Position numbers and translations under genes: made by a program
The notes under the pieces: model-generated
The model's database searches: none
The model's input: the letters and a program-made list of their open reading frames with translations, nothing else
What the model was told of the DNA's origin: nothing
NCBI GenBank assembly: GCA_028752905.1
Contig: JAQNBH010000011.1
Coordinates: 7,225,625-7,289,624 of the forward strand
Origin: Cladorhizidae sp. MBARI D1340-BT2
Lineage: Eukaryota; Porifera; Demospongiae; Poecilosclerida; Cladorhizidae
Length of the DNA: 64,000 bases
Reading direction: 5' to 3'
Part shown: piece by piece, positions 54,120-64,000 of the stretch
Numbering within the stretch: the stretch's first letter is position 1
How the letters are laid out: every line of letters begins with the position of its first letter

Positions 54120-54750
54120 ATGCAATCCAACAATGCTAGGGCTAGGGCAGTAGCTAGGGCAATGCAATCTAATAATGCTAGGGCTAGGGCAGTAGCTAGG
54201 GCAATGCAATCTAATAATGCTAGGGCTAGGACAGTAGCTAGGGCAACACAATATAATAATGCTAGGGCTAGGGCAGTAGCTAGGGCAATGCAATCTAATA
54301 ATGCTAGGGCTAGGACAGTAGCTAGGGCAATGCAATCTAATAATGCTAGGGCTAGGGCAGTAGCTAGGGCAACACAATATAATAATGCTAGGGCTAGGGC
54401 AGTAGCTAGGGCAATGCAATCTAATAATGCTAGGGCTAGGGCAGTAGCTAGGGCAATGAAATCTAATAATGCTAGGGCTAGGACAGTAGCTAGAGCAATG
54501 CAATCTAATAATGCTAGGGCTAGGACAGTAGCTAGGGCAATGCAATCTAATAATGCTAGGGCTAGGACAGTAGCTAGGGCAATGCAATCTAGTAATGCTA
54601 GGGCTAGGACAGTAGCTAGGGCAATGCAATCTAATAATGCTAGGGCTATGGCAGTGGCTAGGGCAATGGCTAGAGCAATGCAATCTAACAGTGCTAGGGC
54701 TGGGAATAATAGCTAGGGCAATGGCTAGGGCAATGCAATCTAACAATACT
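54120..54750. repeat. 42-bp minisatellite, about 15 copies
   Basis: Units of 42 bp with AATGCAATCTAATAATGCTA and GGGCTAGGGCAGTAGCTAGG. Because 42 is divisible by three there are open frames on both strands, 14-residue-periodic; I do not consider them genes. Variants (AACACAATAT, GGACAG) recur at intervals of three units (126 bp), which suggests higher-order duplication. Confidence 0.94.
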
Positions 54751-54859
54751 GGGATTTCAGAATTCCATATGCATAATGACATACTTGGCAGGTGCTTCAA
54801 CTTGCCACACAATGCCTTGCATTCAAAACTCCTGGTGGCAACAACCTGTAAAACATGTT

Positions 54860-54990
54860 TTTTAAACTTTGTACTTTGTTGTACACTAAAATGCCATGTC
54901 TTGTTAACATTGTTGACTGCACCCATGCAGGGCCAACTAAGCCGCCTTCAAGGGCTTGGTAATGGTTGGACAGGAGAATGAAATGAAGTA
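54860..54990. mobile_element. diverged copy of the hAT-associated inverted arm
   Basis: ATGCCATGTCTTGTTAACAT, GTTGACTGCACCCATGCAGG and AGATGTTTTGGTGAGA match, with many differences, the arm at 55100-55190. It seems to be an older copy of the same element. Confidence 0.5.
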
Positions 54991-55090
54991 GATGTTTTGG
55001 TGAGAAAGCTTTGAACTGTAATACTGCTGTCTTCCATTTCAATAAGAGGGGGTCAATCTCATACAGGAAGTGATGTCACCACATATGGCA

Positions 55091-55285
55091 TGCTGTGCAC
55101 ATAGCCATATCTTGTTGCTATAGTTGACTGCACTCATGTAGGGGCCTTCAAGCTCCACCAATAAAACAGCAGATGTTTTGGTAGAGTGTCAACTACAGCC
55201 TGCCTTGGTATCCAGTCAAGGGGGGGGGAGGGCTGGGGGTGCTTGAACAATGCAATTGTGATTAATCTTTAATTGAAAGCTGTTG
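55091..55285. repeat. left arm of 195-bp inverted repeat
   Basis: It matches the reverse complement of 56256-56450 with only a few differences, including AAAACAGCAGATGTTTTGGT and TTGGTATCCAGTCAAG with the G-rich tract. The two arms frame the hAT-like remnant. Confidence 0.92.
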
Positions 55286-56275
55286 ACCCCTGCATGCCAT
55301 GTGGCCATAATCCAGCTGGCATTTTATTGCAAAATGTCACTGTACAAGTATTTCAAAGCACAGGCAGCAGCACCATCACAAGCTGAAGGGGAGATATCTG
55401 AACCTGACTGTTCTGTAAGTGAAGGTGATAAAGTGTTTGTGACAGTGATCAGCTTCATTGGGGTCTAGACACCCTCGAGTGGAATCTGATACATTGCAAT
55501 GCAGTGATATAGCAAGTCAGTTCATTTTATTTATTTATTTATATTTATTTATTTACGTATATATATATATATATACTTAGAAGGTAGTTTGCTGAGAAGG
55601 CTACAAATAGTGCTCAATGCTGTATTAAGGCAGAGCTATTTTCTATATATATATATATATATTTTTTATACATCTGGTGCACGTGCTAGGTGCATGTACT
55701 GGCACATGGTGGATAGCTAGCTACTGGTATATAACAGGCTCACGTCAGCCTTAGCGTCTCATTATTCCTGATGAAGACTAGAGCATCTAGTCCAAACGTC
55801 GAGTAAATAAAAATTGAAGTTGATTATTGAGAAGGTGATTCATGGTGATATTCCTGATATTTGACAAGTATGAGCTGTTGACCAGTCATTTCAGATCTGG
55901 CAAAAATTATGGATTTTCAAAGATTGCTATATAATGGTCGCTCATTTCAACCACAGTAGTTTAGGCTGTACCCTTGGCTAGTGTATAGCCAGCAGGTCAG
56001 TGGTGGGTTTTGCTATTTGCCTAGAGCCACTGATGCAAGAAATGCCACCTATACATCAGCTGATATTCAAAACCAAATTATTGGCATTCTTGGAGAGCAT
56101 TCAGAATGTGAAAATCTCCTCATTTACAATAATAGCAGATGAGGTCACTGACTTAGCTAATAGAGAGCAGCTGAGTCTTGTCATTAGGTATGTTCTTCCT
56201 GATGAAAGCCTTGTGAGGGAAGACTTCCTCACATTCCATGAATGTGACACTGGTGCAACAGCTTTCAATTAAAGA
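55286..56275 (+). pseudogene. hAT-like (DUF4371/ZMYM type) transposase remnant
   Basis: An N-terminal piece starting MSLYKYFKAQAAAPSQ (ATG about 55336) resembles the start of hAT-like transposases. The segment 56000-56272 encodes SFTIIADEVTDLANREQLSL and VIRYV, the conserved D-E-x-T-D / E-Q-L-S region of DUF4371-type hAT proteins, then FLTFHECDTGATAF. In between, TA-rich DNA and a foldback arm (55665-55860) replace the coding sequence. The end of this frame runs into the right inverted arm. It is non-functional. Confidence 0.75.
55665..55860. mobile_element. single arm of the 21.8-kb foldback family, with hammerhead-like motif
   Basis: GGTGGATAGCTAGCTACTGG, TATATAACAGGCTCACG and TCTCATTATTCCTGATGAAG match the right arm of the element at 21945-22060. 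Here it reads CTGATGA, then GACTAG/CTAGTC (a 6-bp stem), CAAAC, GTC. This resembles a hammerhead-ribozyme core with the GAAA box changed to CAAA. Confidence 0.6.
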
Positions 56276-56450
56276 TTGATCACAATTGCATTGTTCAAGA
56301 ACCCCCAGCCCTCCCCCCCCTTGACTGGATACCAAGGCAGGCTATAGTTGACACTCTACCAAAACATCTGCTGTTTTATTGGTGGAGCTTGAAGGCCCTA
56401 CATGAGTGCAGTCAACTATAGCAACAAGATATGGCATGCTGTGCTATGTG
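56256..56450. repeat. right arm of 195-bp inverted repeat
   Basis: Inverse of 55091-55285 (CAATTAAAGATTGATCACAA, the C-rich tract, AAAACATCTGCTGTTTTATT). It begins inside the last codons of the DUF4371-like frame, so the arm includes coding sequence. Confidence 0.92.
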
Positions 56451-57945
56451 CAGTGTGTTCAAACAAACAACAACAACAACAAAATAAACTATTTTAAACC
56501 CCAAAAAGTTTTATTTAAAACCAAGAAACTCTAATTGGATCGACCTGTTAAAAAAACAGGAAACAGGACTGAACCCATGTAGACCACAACCAGTGAAGTC
56601 CCTTTACCATTTATAATCATTGACACAAATAAGCGCTAGTTTGTGGTCTACATGGTTACAGTCGTTCATAGATCCTTGAAGATGAATGTTCAAAATTTCC
56701 ATGTGTTTTCTACTACTGCTTGAACAAAGAGTTCAAGGTACAGTGTAGCAGGTGTGATGAGTTTGAGATGTAAGATTTTTTCCTTTTTTTTGGTGGGGGG
56801 GGGGGGGGGGGGGGGGGGAGTCCATCCACCATTTTAAAATGTGAGTCAAACCAGTTACTCTGTGACTGATATGTTTCTTACTGATTACAAACTGGAAGAT
56901 TGCACTGACTTGCAGTATAATAATGGGAAATAATAATGGGAAGGCAGCCTTGATGCAGAAACATGCTTGTGAAGTGCATCTGACACATTAGGGTGTGTCC
57001 AATATCATATGAAATGTGCTTTCTCTGGAAGATGGAAAGCACACCAAGAGTGAGGCCATCAGTCTGTGGTTGCTAGCTGACAGTATCCTGAAGGGAAGGC
57101 CCATGTAGAAGCTGACAAGAACTTCAGTCATTTTTTTTAAGAGATAGTTTGCACTCACTGTTTGTGCTTCCAGTGTGCTCTCCATCATCTTTCCTCTATT
57201 GAAAATATGCCTTAGTTATCTCCTAATGATGTAACCAGCTCTCGCTTGTACTTACTGTCCAATGGAACAGCAGAAAAAAGTGAAAGAATGCCTCTCTAAT
57301 TAGAGAGCAAGGCTCTCTCAATCACTTTGTGGCCTTGGAGATTGGCTCACTTGGCTACTACATCAAGTACACAATCATTACTTTTCAGAAGTTCCTCCCA
57401 GACATCCCTCTTCGAACCATCAAAAAATTATTGCTTCACATCGCCAAAAAAAAATCAATAAGAACTATTTTCAATGCTTAGCAAGGTCCCCCCCCCCCAC
57501 TACCCTTATTCACTCATTGGAACTAATTGGAACTAATCTGTTTCCATCTTAAGCCTTCTTTCCCAGGTTTGTTTCCTTGTTGTTGTTATATCACTCTCCT
57601 CGTCAAGTCCCTATATCACAACTTTCTTTGTGACTAGGGTCATCTTGAGCCTAAAGATATGTGTGCATTGCTATCAATAAATGTGTAAGTGTTCCTCTCC
57701 CAAAACATGCAAGAATTGCCTTTTACCTACTCTACTAATCTTACCTGAGGAATTGAGTAGCTATGGCACTTCAGCACCTTTTCCATGACAGCTATTAACC
57801 TTGCAGCCATTCTCACTCCTGTGCAACCAGTTCAACCATGATCAAATCTGCAGCCGTTTTCTCAATATTTTCTGTTGACCATTTTATTTGAAGCAGGTGA
57901 CCAGTTGACATTTTTACTGGGGAATTGACCAGGTCTCATTCAGAA
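56451..57945. other. unique and low-complexity sequence
   Basis: It contains a 14-bp inverted repeat (CATGTAGACCACAA at 56577, inverse at about 56652), a G run of about 24 at 56794-56818 and a C run at 57488-57498. No gene is recognised. Confidence 0.45.
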
Positions 57946-57949
57946 ATTT

Positions 57950-58245
57950 CTGCTTGTGTACCCCACTCCAAAGCTCTGGCCCTCTCCTTTGCCATCCCGC
58001 GTGTTGGAGATTGGTTGACTGTCATTCCATCTCTCTCACAGTTTAGGACTGCATCTTCATGACTAGGACTTCTTGCTGTTTCTCTAGTGCTGGCTGAGAA
58101 TCCAGATGGGAGAGGGACCAGATGCCCCAGATGCATGGCCATTGGACACTTGAAGACAAACTGAAGCAATAAGGACGGTTCAGTAGTTCCCGTAGATATG
58201 ACTCTTTTGGAGACCATGGAATTGGCTGTTTCTCCACATCAAAGT
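57950..58245 (+). pseudogene. LINE C-terminal fragment, decayed
   Basis: The frame reads SKALALSFAIPRVGDWLTVI, matching SKALALSTAIPHAGDW of the LINE at 17.7 kb. In other frames follow a CPRC-like knuckle half and DSFGDHGIGC, matching D-S-L-G-D-H-Q-I-G-C. Stops and frameshifts are present. It is the same family, older and more decayed. Confidence 0.75.
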
Positions 58246-59257
58246 CCTAGTATTACATCTACACACAACATTTCTATACATAGTAACATACTATGATCCA
58301 TGGTAGCTTATGGTAGTGTAGAGTGGTGTAGAGTAGTGTAAGATAGTGCAGAGTAGTTCATAGTAGTGTAGAGTAATGCATGGTTGCTTAGTAGTGTAGG
58401 GTAGTCATAATGGCATCGGGTAATGCAAGTGCATGGTATAACCATTGATGTTACTTCTTAGAACAACGAATGAGAAATGTATGTCCTTGTATTTGAGTGT
58501 CTAGGGATCCATTCTAAAAGAAGACGGGAAATATATATTGGATGACTTCAAAACAGAACGCGAGCAAGAATTAACCAATGCAGATCCCAAAACCTGCAGA
58601 TCCCAAGAACCTTAACCTTAAAAAAATTAACCTAGATTTGTGGTCATTATTTTGGAAGGTAAAGTGTCCACTAAATGGTCGTGGTCAACATCAGTAATTT
58701 TCCCCTTCATTATTTTTAAGTATTTTTTGTTTTGACTCCTGCTGTAGTAGAGCGGTCTCCTTCAAGAACTTTGTAACTGCTCAGATAACTCCAGAACTAG
58801 TAATATTTATTACAAAATAAACACACATAGACAAGTGGTTGACATGGTTTTTGTTGAAGCTCTGTGCTGATCCGAGTATGTTCTAAGTAAAGCCTTCACG
58901 GCTATTTTATAAGGTTTCTATTTGGTTTTTCTAAAGAGAAACCTTAAAGTAGTTATTATTATTATATGCATCAAGAAAAAAAAAGTTTTATTAATATATA
59001 TGGTATTGACTAGTCAAAAAGAAGAAAAAATTGAAACAAGAATTTACGGTGGAAGACAACAATAATTGATAGGAGCATTTACATGTTAAGACCAAATGGG
59101 TAAAAAGACTAATACACAAGTAATATATTATCAACCAAAGGTACCAAAACAATAATTAACAAATTAATTAACAAACATCTCTAATTAATAATTACTACTA
59201 TTATATCTAAGTAGAATACATTACTAATAACTAATAAATAAACAAATAACTAAATAA
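58246..59257. other. A/T-rich intergenic sequence
   Basis: Short TAGTGTAGAG-type repeats at 58290-58420 and TTAATTAACAAA-type repeats at 59150-59250. No gene is seen. Confidence 0.5.
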
Positions 59258-59805
59258 CTAAAAAGCTAATGACAAGTCAACTCGGAGTGGCTCCCGACCA
59301 ACCCCCAATACAGTTAAGGCATTCCCCCACTGGACTGCCACTGAGAGATGCTGAAGGAGGTGAGCAAAAAGGTAGAGTATAGGTGCTAAGGTATAGACAG
59401 CTTCCAATATCCTGTCTCTGCGCACGGAATTAAATGCATTTTTGAGGTCAAGCTTTACTACTGCATGGACAGCTGCTTCTCCACCCCTATGATTCCAAAA
59501 CCCAGCTTCCCAGGTGCTAGCAGGGATGCCATGTCCTCGTTGACCACAATCCCAAGCTACCTTGGCCACTAGCGTGCTCTTATTGCCATGTGTCTGACCA
59601 CACACCCTTGCTTCTCTAGAGACAACCGGGTAGCTCCCAAGAAGAAAGGACGTATAGAGGAAAGAATGCTTCCCTCTAGGACATAGAGAAGGCAGCTAAG
59701 ATTGAGAGAAGGGTGGAGACTTCATTGGGAGGCTTCAGCATGTCCTTCAGATGTTGTGGTCTTAACCCATCCGGACCACCAGCCAACCCACAGGGAGATC
59801 TAGTT
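59258..59805 (-). pseudogene. LINE reverse transcriptase fragment, minus strand
   Basis: Minus strand: GGPDGLRPQHLKDML at the right end, then (shifted) a V-L-S-S-W-E-L-P region, LVAKVAWDCGQRGHGIPAST and VVKLDLKNAFNSVRRDRILE. The G-G-P-D-G-L-R-P-Q-H-L and K-x-D-x-x-N-A-F-N-S-x-R-R-D motifs identify a non-LTR RT fingers/palm. Stops interrupt the N-terminal half and there is no YxDD box, so it is a truncated dead copy. Confidence 0.82.
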
Positions 59806-59814
59806 GTTTGTTTC

Positions 59815-60165
59815 AAAATAAAAATGTATTTTTTTAATTTTATTATTATTATTATTATTATTTTGTTGTTATTTGTTTTTGTTATTTTTTGTTTTTGTTT
59901 TTTGTTGTTATTTTTTGTTGTTATTATTTGTTTTTGTTGTTTGTTTTTGTTGTTATTTGTTTTTGTTGCTATTTGTTGTTTTTGTTATTTGTTATTATAT
60001 AGTTGTTATTTGTTTTTTGTTGTTGTTTATTTTGTTGTTGTTGTTATTTGTTTTTGTTGTTATTTGTTTTTGTTGTTATTTGTTTTTGTTATTTGTTTTT
60101 GTTGTTATTTTTGTTGTTGTTATTTGTTTTTGTTGTTGTTATTTGTTGTTTCTACGTGTGTGTGT
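59815..60165. repeat. TTG/TTATTTG-rich microsatellite
   Basis: Imperfect TTGTTGTTATTTGTTTTTG units. Apparent reading frames rich in Phe, Val and Cys are artefacts. Confidence 0.93.
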
Positions 60166-60354
60166 GATGGTTGAGGGTGGAGAATTACACTGTTTAACTG
60201 CAAAGCACAACTCGTAGAGCGAAAACTCACAATAAAATAGCTGCTTACAATACATCAGCATAAACGGTCTCTATTAAATAAAAGACACATGAGCTATATA
60301 CTGATGGATCTATTCCATTTCAACACCAAATGAACCAGATCTTAAAATGACATC

Positions 60355-60780
60355 ACTGGTGTTCTGTGTTTATTGGATGACATTCTAGTATTTGGAGGTG
60401 ATCAAAAACAGCATGATGATCTATGCCTGAAAAGAGTAAGAGAAACTCGAATCTGCTGGTGTCACTCTGAATGCAACAAGTGTGAGTTAGCTCGAGATGC
60501 TCTGAAATTTCTAGGCCACTGGATCGACACCCATTAGCGAGATGGAAATTCCACTAACATTACAAATTTACATCAATTCCGTCACTAGTAGCCCTCTATA
60601 CCCTCAGAGCAATGGACAAGCTGAATGCATAGTAAAAACAACGAAGAGACTCCTGAAGGAATGTGCAGACTTTTGGCACTACTCACATATCGAAATGCTT
60701 GATGCCTTGATGCAACTTGAGTCCTGCCGAGTCGTCAATTGGGTAAAGGATGAAGACTGTAATGCCACAAGCTAAGCAAC
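60355..60780 (+). pseudogene. Gypsy-type LTR retrotransposon remnants
   Basis: LLDDILVFGGDQKQHDD is the catalytic D-D-I-L-V-F box of a Gypsy RT. It is followed (shifted) by CELARDALKFLGHWID, the connection to RNase H, then by SPLYPQSNGQAECIVKTTKR, the end of an integrase core. The RNase H and most of the integrase are deleted. No LTRs were recognised. Confidence 0.85.
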
Positions 60781-61440
60781 TGTTATTCCCACAGAAGACG
60801 TACGTGAAAGAATTTTGAGAAGTTAACGAGGTTTAATGACCTACAAAAGAGGAATTTTGATTGAGAGACATTGAGTGAAAAATTTACCCGATATATACCA
60901 CAGGATACGAATGTTTGGATCACATCAAATAACAGCAGAGAGTTACTTCTCACCACCAAAGTCCACGGTCGTACATTGTTGACACTCCAACGGGATCCAG
61001 TCGGAGTCTTCCATGGTAAAAGTATGATGATATGCAATTTAAGTGTGGATATAGCTACAGATACATGGACAAAAAGGTTTTATTAAAACAAAAAATGGAT
61101 CAACAAACGATGACCCTTTACCTGTCTCCAAAAGACATTATATTAATAGGTAAAGGGTCATTTATGTGTTTACTGTCTACATTGCTAAATTCTTGTTTCA
61201 CTTCTTTTTTGACTAGGACTAGGACTAGGCAATCAAATACAATATTTTTAGCTTTTAAATTTATTTTTGTCTTGTTTCTATTTGTCTTTATAGTCAATCA
61301 GTTGCTCAGTGTAACACCAGAATAACCATTATTACTCAAGTAGATTCACATGCTTTTATATCATATAATACAGTATTCTGAGGAATCAAGAAATACCAAT
61401 CACTGAAGGCGAGAGCAATTTATCTATCCACAAGTAACAT
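60781..61440 (+). other. possible Gypsy tail and short hairpin
   Basis: An open frame at 60871-61086 with DTNVWITSNN might be the G-D-x-V-W-I segment near a Gypsy pol C-terminus (weak). ATGACCCTTTACCT at about 61108 is inverted as AGGTAAAGGGTCAT at about 61148. Confidence 0.35.
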
Positions 61441-61551
61441 GACTGTAACCAAGCAACTTCAAGTGCAGAAATGGATTCTAACAGTGGCACAACTGAAGGC
61501 TTCAGTGAAGTAGCAGTAAGTTAGTGCAGTAATCTTACTCGGTGTAATTCA

Positions 61552-61905
61552 TTGTCCCAAACTAAGTTACTAGAATTTAGGGTACTTAAGAAACCATTTC
61601 AACCTCAGGAACCATTTCAACCTTACTCTAAGGGATTTTTCCCAAAGAGAAAGTTTGGCCAACAAACCCAATTATCACTACATTCAGCTTTCTTGGTTAA
61701 TGAATTGTGGATTAAATGGCTTCACTGGGAGACCATAAATGATAAAGCTTATTGCTTTTTTGCCAAATGTGCATGCTCATAATCAGTTCACTTTCTCCAA
61801 AAGTCAGAAGGAGCGTTTATAATTAAAGGCTTTAAGAGTTGGAAAGATACCACATGAGTATTTCAAGTGCATCGTAAAACTATCTGCCGTAGTGAAGCAG
61901 TCATG
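61552..61905 (+). pseudogene. hAT-like transposase N-terminus with TTF-type zinc finger
   Basis: The frame encodes FFPKRKFGQQ, then NELWIKWLHWETINDKAYCF and FAKC, the W-L-H-Y-D...A-F-C-x-x-C core of TTF-type zinc fingers of hAT-family proteins. After a stop, the frame continues in register-shifted form with GAFIIKGFKSWKDTT and a T-I-C-R-S-E-A-V segment, corresponding to the G-F-x-x-W-K and C-H-x-E-A-V end of that finger. From there it dissolves into the 38-bp array. It is not functional. Confidence 0.78.
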
Positions 61906-64000
61906 GAGTGGGACCAACATAAGGAGGTAGTGTAGCAGCAGTCATGGAGTGGGGTCAACATAAGGAAGTAGTGGAGCAGTCATGGAGTGGGTCAACATAA
62001 GGAGGTAGTGGAGCAGTCACATAAGGAGGTAGTGGAGCAGTCATGGAGTGGGGTCAACATAAGGGATGTAGTGGAGCAGTCATGGAGTGTGATCAACATA
62101 AGGAGGTAGTGAAGCAGTCATGGAGTGGGTCAACATAAGGAGGTAGTGGAGCAGTCATGGAGTGTGATCAACATAAGGAGGTAGTGGAGCAGTCATGGAG
62201 TGGGATCAACATAAGTGAGGTAGTGGAGCAGTCATGGAGTGGGGTCAACATAAGGAGGTAGTGGAGCAGTCATGGAGTGGGATCAACATAAGGAGGTAGC
62301 GGAGCAGTCATGGAGTGGGTCAACATAAGGTAGGTAGTGGAGCAGTCATGGAGTGGATCAACATAAGGGAGGTAATGGAGCAGTCATGGAGTGTGATCAA
62401 CATAAGAAGGCAGTCATGGAGTGGGATCAACATAAGGAGGTAGTGGAGCAGTCATGGAGTAGGATCAACATAAGGAGGTAGTGGAGCAGTCATGGAGTGT
62501 GATCAACATAAGGAGGTAGTGGAGCAGTCATGGAGTGGGTCAACATAAGGAGGTAGTGGAGCAGTCATGGAGTGTGATCAACATAAGGGAGGTAGTGGAG
62601 CAGTCATGGAGTGGGATCAACATAAGGAGGTAGTGGAGCAGTCATGGAGTGGGGTCAACATAAGGAGGTAGTGGAGCAGTCATGGAGTGTGATCAACATA
62701 TGGAGGTAGTGGAGCCATCATGGAGTGGGGTCAACATAAGGAGGTAGTGGAGCAGTCATGGAGTGTGATCAACAAAAGAGGTAGTGGAGCAGTCATGGAG
62801 TGGGATCAACATAAGGAGGTAGTGGAGCAGTCATAGAGTGGGGTCAACATAAGGAGGTAGTGGAGCAGTCATGGAGTGGGTCAACATAAGGAGGTAGTGG
62901 AGCAGTCATAGAGTGGGTCAACATAAGGAGGTAGTGGAGCAGTCATAGAGTGGGGTCAACATAAGGAGGTAGTGGAGCAGTCATGGAGTGGGTCAACATA
63001 AGGAGGTAGTGGAGCAGTCATGGAGTGGGGTCAACATAAGGAGGTAGTGGAGCAGTCATGGAGTGGGATCAACATAAGGAAGTAGTGAAGCAGTCATAGA
63101 GTGGGATCAACATAAGGAGGTAGTGGAGCAGTCATGGAGTGGGTCAACATAAGGAGGTAGTGGAGCAGTCATGGAGTGGGATCAACATAAGGAAGTACTG
63201 AAGCAGTCATAGAGTGGGATCAACATAAGGAGGTAGTGGAGCAGTCATGGAGTAGGTCAACATAAGGAGGTAGTGGAGCAGTCATGGAGTGGGATCAACA
63301 TAAGGAGGTAGTGGAGCAGTCATGGAGTGGGATCAACATAAGGAGGTAGTGCAGTAGTCATGGAGTGGGTCAACATAAGGAGATAGTTAAGAATTCATGG
63401 AGTGGGATCAACATAAGGAGGTAGTGGAGCAGTCATGGAGTGGGGTCAACATAAGGAGGTAGTGGAGCAATCATGGAGTGGGTCAACATAAGGAGTTAGT
63501 AGAGCAGTCATGGAGTGGGGTCAACATAAGGAGGTAGTGGAGCAGTCATGGAGTGGGTCAACATATGGGATGTAGTGGAGCAGTCATGGAGAGGGGTCAA
63601 CATAAGGAGATAGTGAAGAATTCATGGAGTGGGATCAACATAAGGAGGTAGTGAAGCAGTCTCATGGAGTGGGTCAACATAAGGAGGTAGTGGAGCAGTC
63701 ATGGAGTGGGATCAACATAAGGAGGTAGTGGAGCAGTCATGGAGTGGGGTCAACATAAGGAGGTAGTAGAGCAGTCATGGAGTGGGATCATCATAAGGGA
63801 GGTAGTGGAGCAGTCTCATGGAGTGGGTCAACATAAGGAGGTAGTGGAGAAGTCATGGAGTGGGTCAACATAAGGAAGTAGTGAAGCAGTCATGGAGTGG
63901 GATCAACATAAGGAGGTAGTGGAGCAGTCATGGAGTGGGATCAACATAAGGAGGGAGTGGAGCAGTCATGGAGTGTGTCAACATAAGGAGGTAGTGGAGC
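61900..64000. repeat. 38-bp minisatellite seeded by the hAT zinc-finger coding sequence, about 55 copies
   Basis: Units of 37-39 bp contain GTGGAGCAGTCATGGAGTGG and ATCAACATAAGGAGGTA. The first unit (61893-61930) is continuous with the transposase frame and reads E-A-V-M-E-W-D-Q-H-K-E-V, so the monomer is a piece of that ORF. Length variation (GGGTC, GGGGTC, GGGATC) shifts the frame in every copy. The array continues past the right edge of the window. Confidence 0.93.

Noticed and set aside
54087..54926. Overlapping frames on both strands of the 42-bp array as genes
   Set aside because: Openness on both strands follows from a 42-bp stop-free unit; the peptides are simple 14-residue repeats.
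59713..60217. Phe/Val/Cys-rich hydrophobic proteins
   Set aside because: They are translations of a TTG/TTATTTG microsatellite.
1..64000. tRNA, rRNA or other structural RNA genes
   Set aside because: I saw no tRNA A/B boxes in a foldable setting and no rRNA-like sequence. Reading by eye could miss a divergent small RNA.

Overview
This is animal nuclear DNA. It has GT-AG introns in consistent reading phase, metazoan signalling proteins (an SH2-PH adaptor of the DAPP1 type and an ectonucleotide pyrophosphatase), and remnants of LINE, Gypsy and hAT-like elements. A non-bilaterian invertebrate such as a demosponge is my guess from the general character; nothing here proves the taxon. About half of the window is tandem minisatellite DNA. 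One 100-N assembly gap lies inside an array.

Layout. 1-16047: about 300 copies of a 54-bp minisatellite. 16210-39427 (+): twelve exons of an ENPP-type ectonucleotide pyrophosphatase/phosphodiesterase. They run from the middle of the catalytic domain to the stop codon, and every splice phase agrees. The 5' exons lie beyond the left edge, so the 54-bp array sits in an intron of this gene or just upstream of the visible part. The introns hold LINE fragments with a 20-bp minisatellite, a foldback element, a polypyrimidine array, a 5.4-kb array of 43-bp units, a DNA transposon relic of about 3.9 kb, and a 32-bp array. 40.4-42.4 kb: a decayed LINE reverse transcriptase and a foldback element. 43034-45936 (-): a cyclic-nucleotide-binding-domain gene (CNBD2-like), three exons seen. 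46980-47864 (+): an intact, intronless DAPP1-like gene, divergent from the previous one. 49.3-53.0 kb: a purine-rich 23-bp array. 53.8-64.0 kb: transposon graveyard (hAT-like, LINE, Gypsy) with further minisatellites.

Main discovery. Two large minisatellites here can be traced to a piece of coding sequence. The 43-bp array (25.16-30.53 kb) is the 3' end of an ENPP exon plus its own 5' splice donor, amplified about 125 times directly downstream of the real donor. The 38-bp array (61.9-64 kb) is a segment of a hAT-like transposase reading frame, amplified about 55 times. The 23-bp array also carries a donor-like GAG|GTGAG in each unit and starts exactly where a possible 60-bp exon would end. 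Together these suggest that exon-intron junctions can seed minisatellites in this genome.
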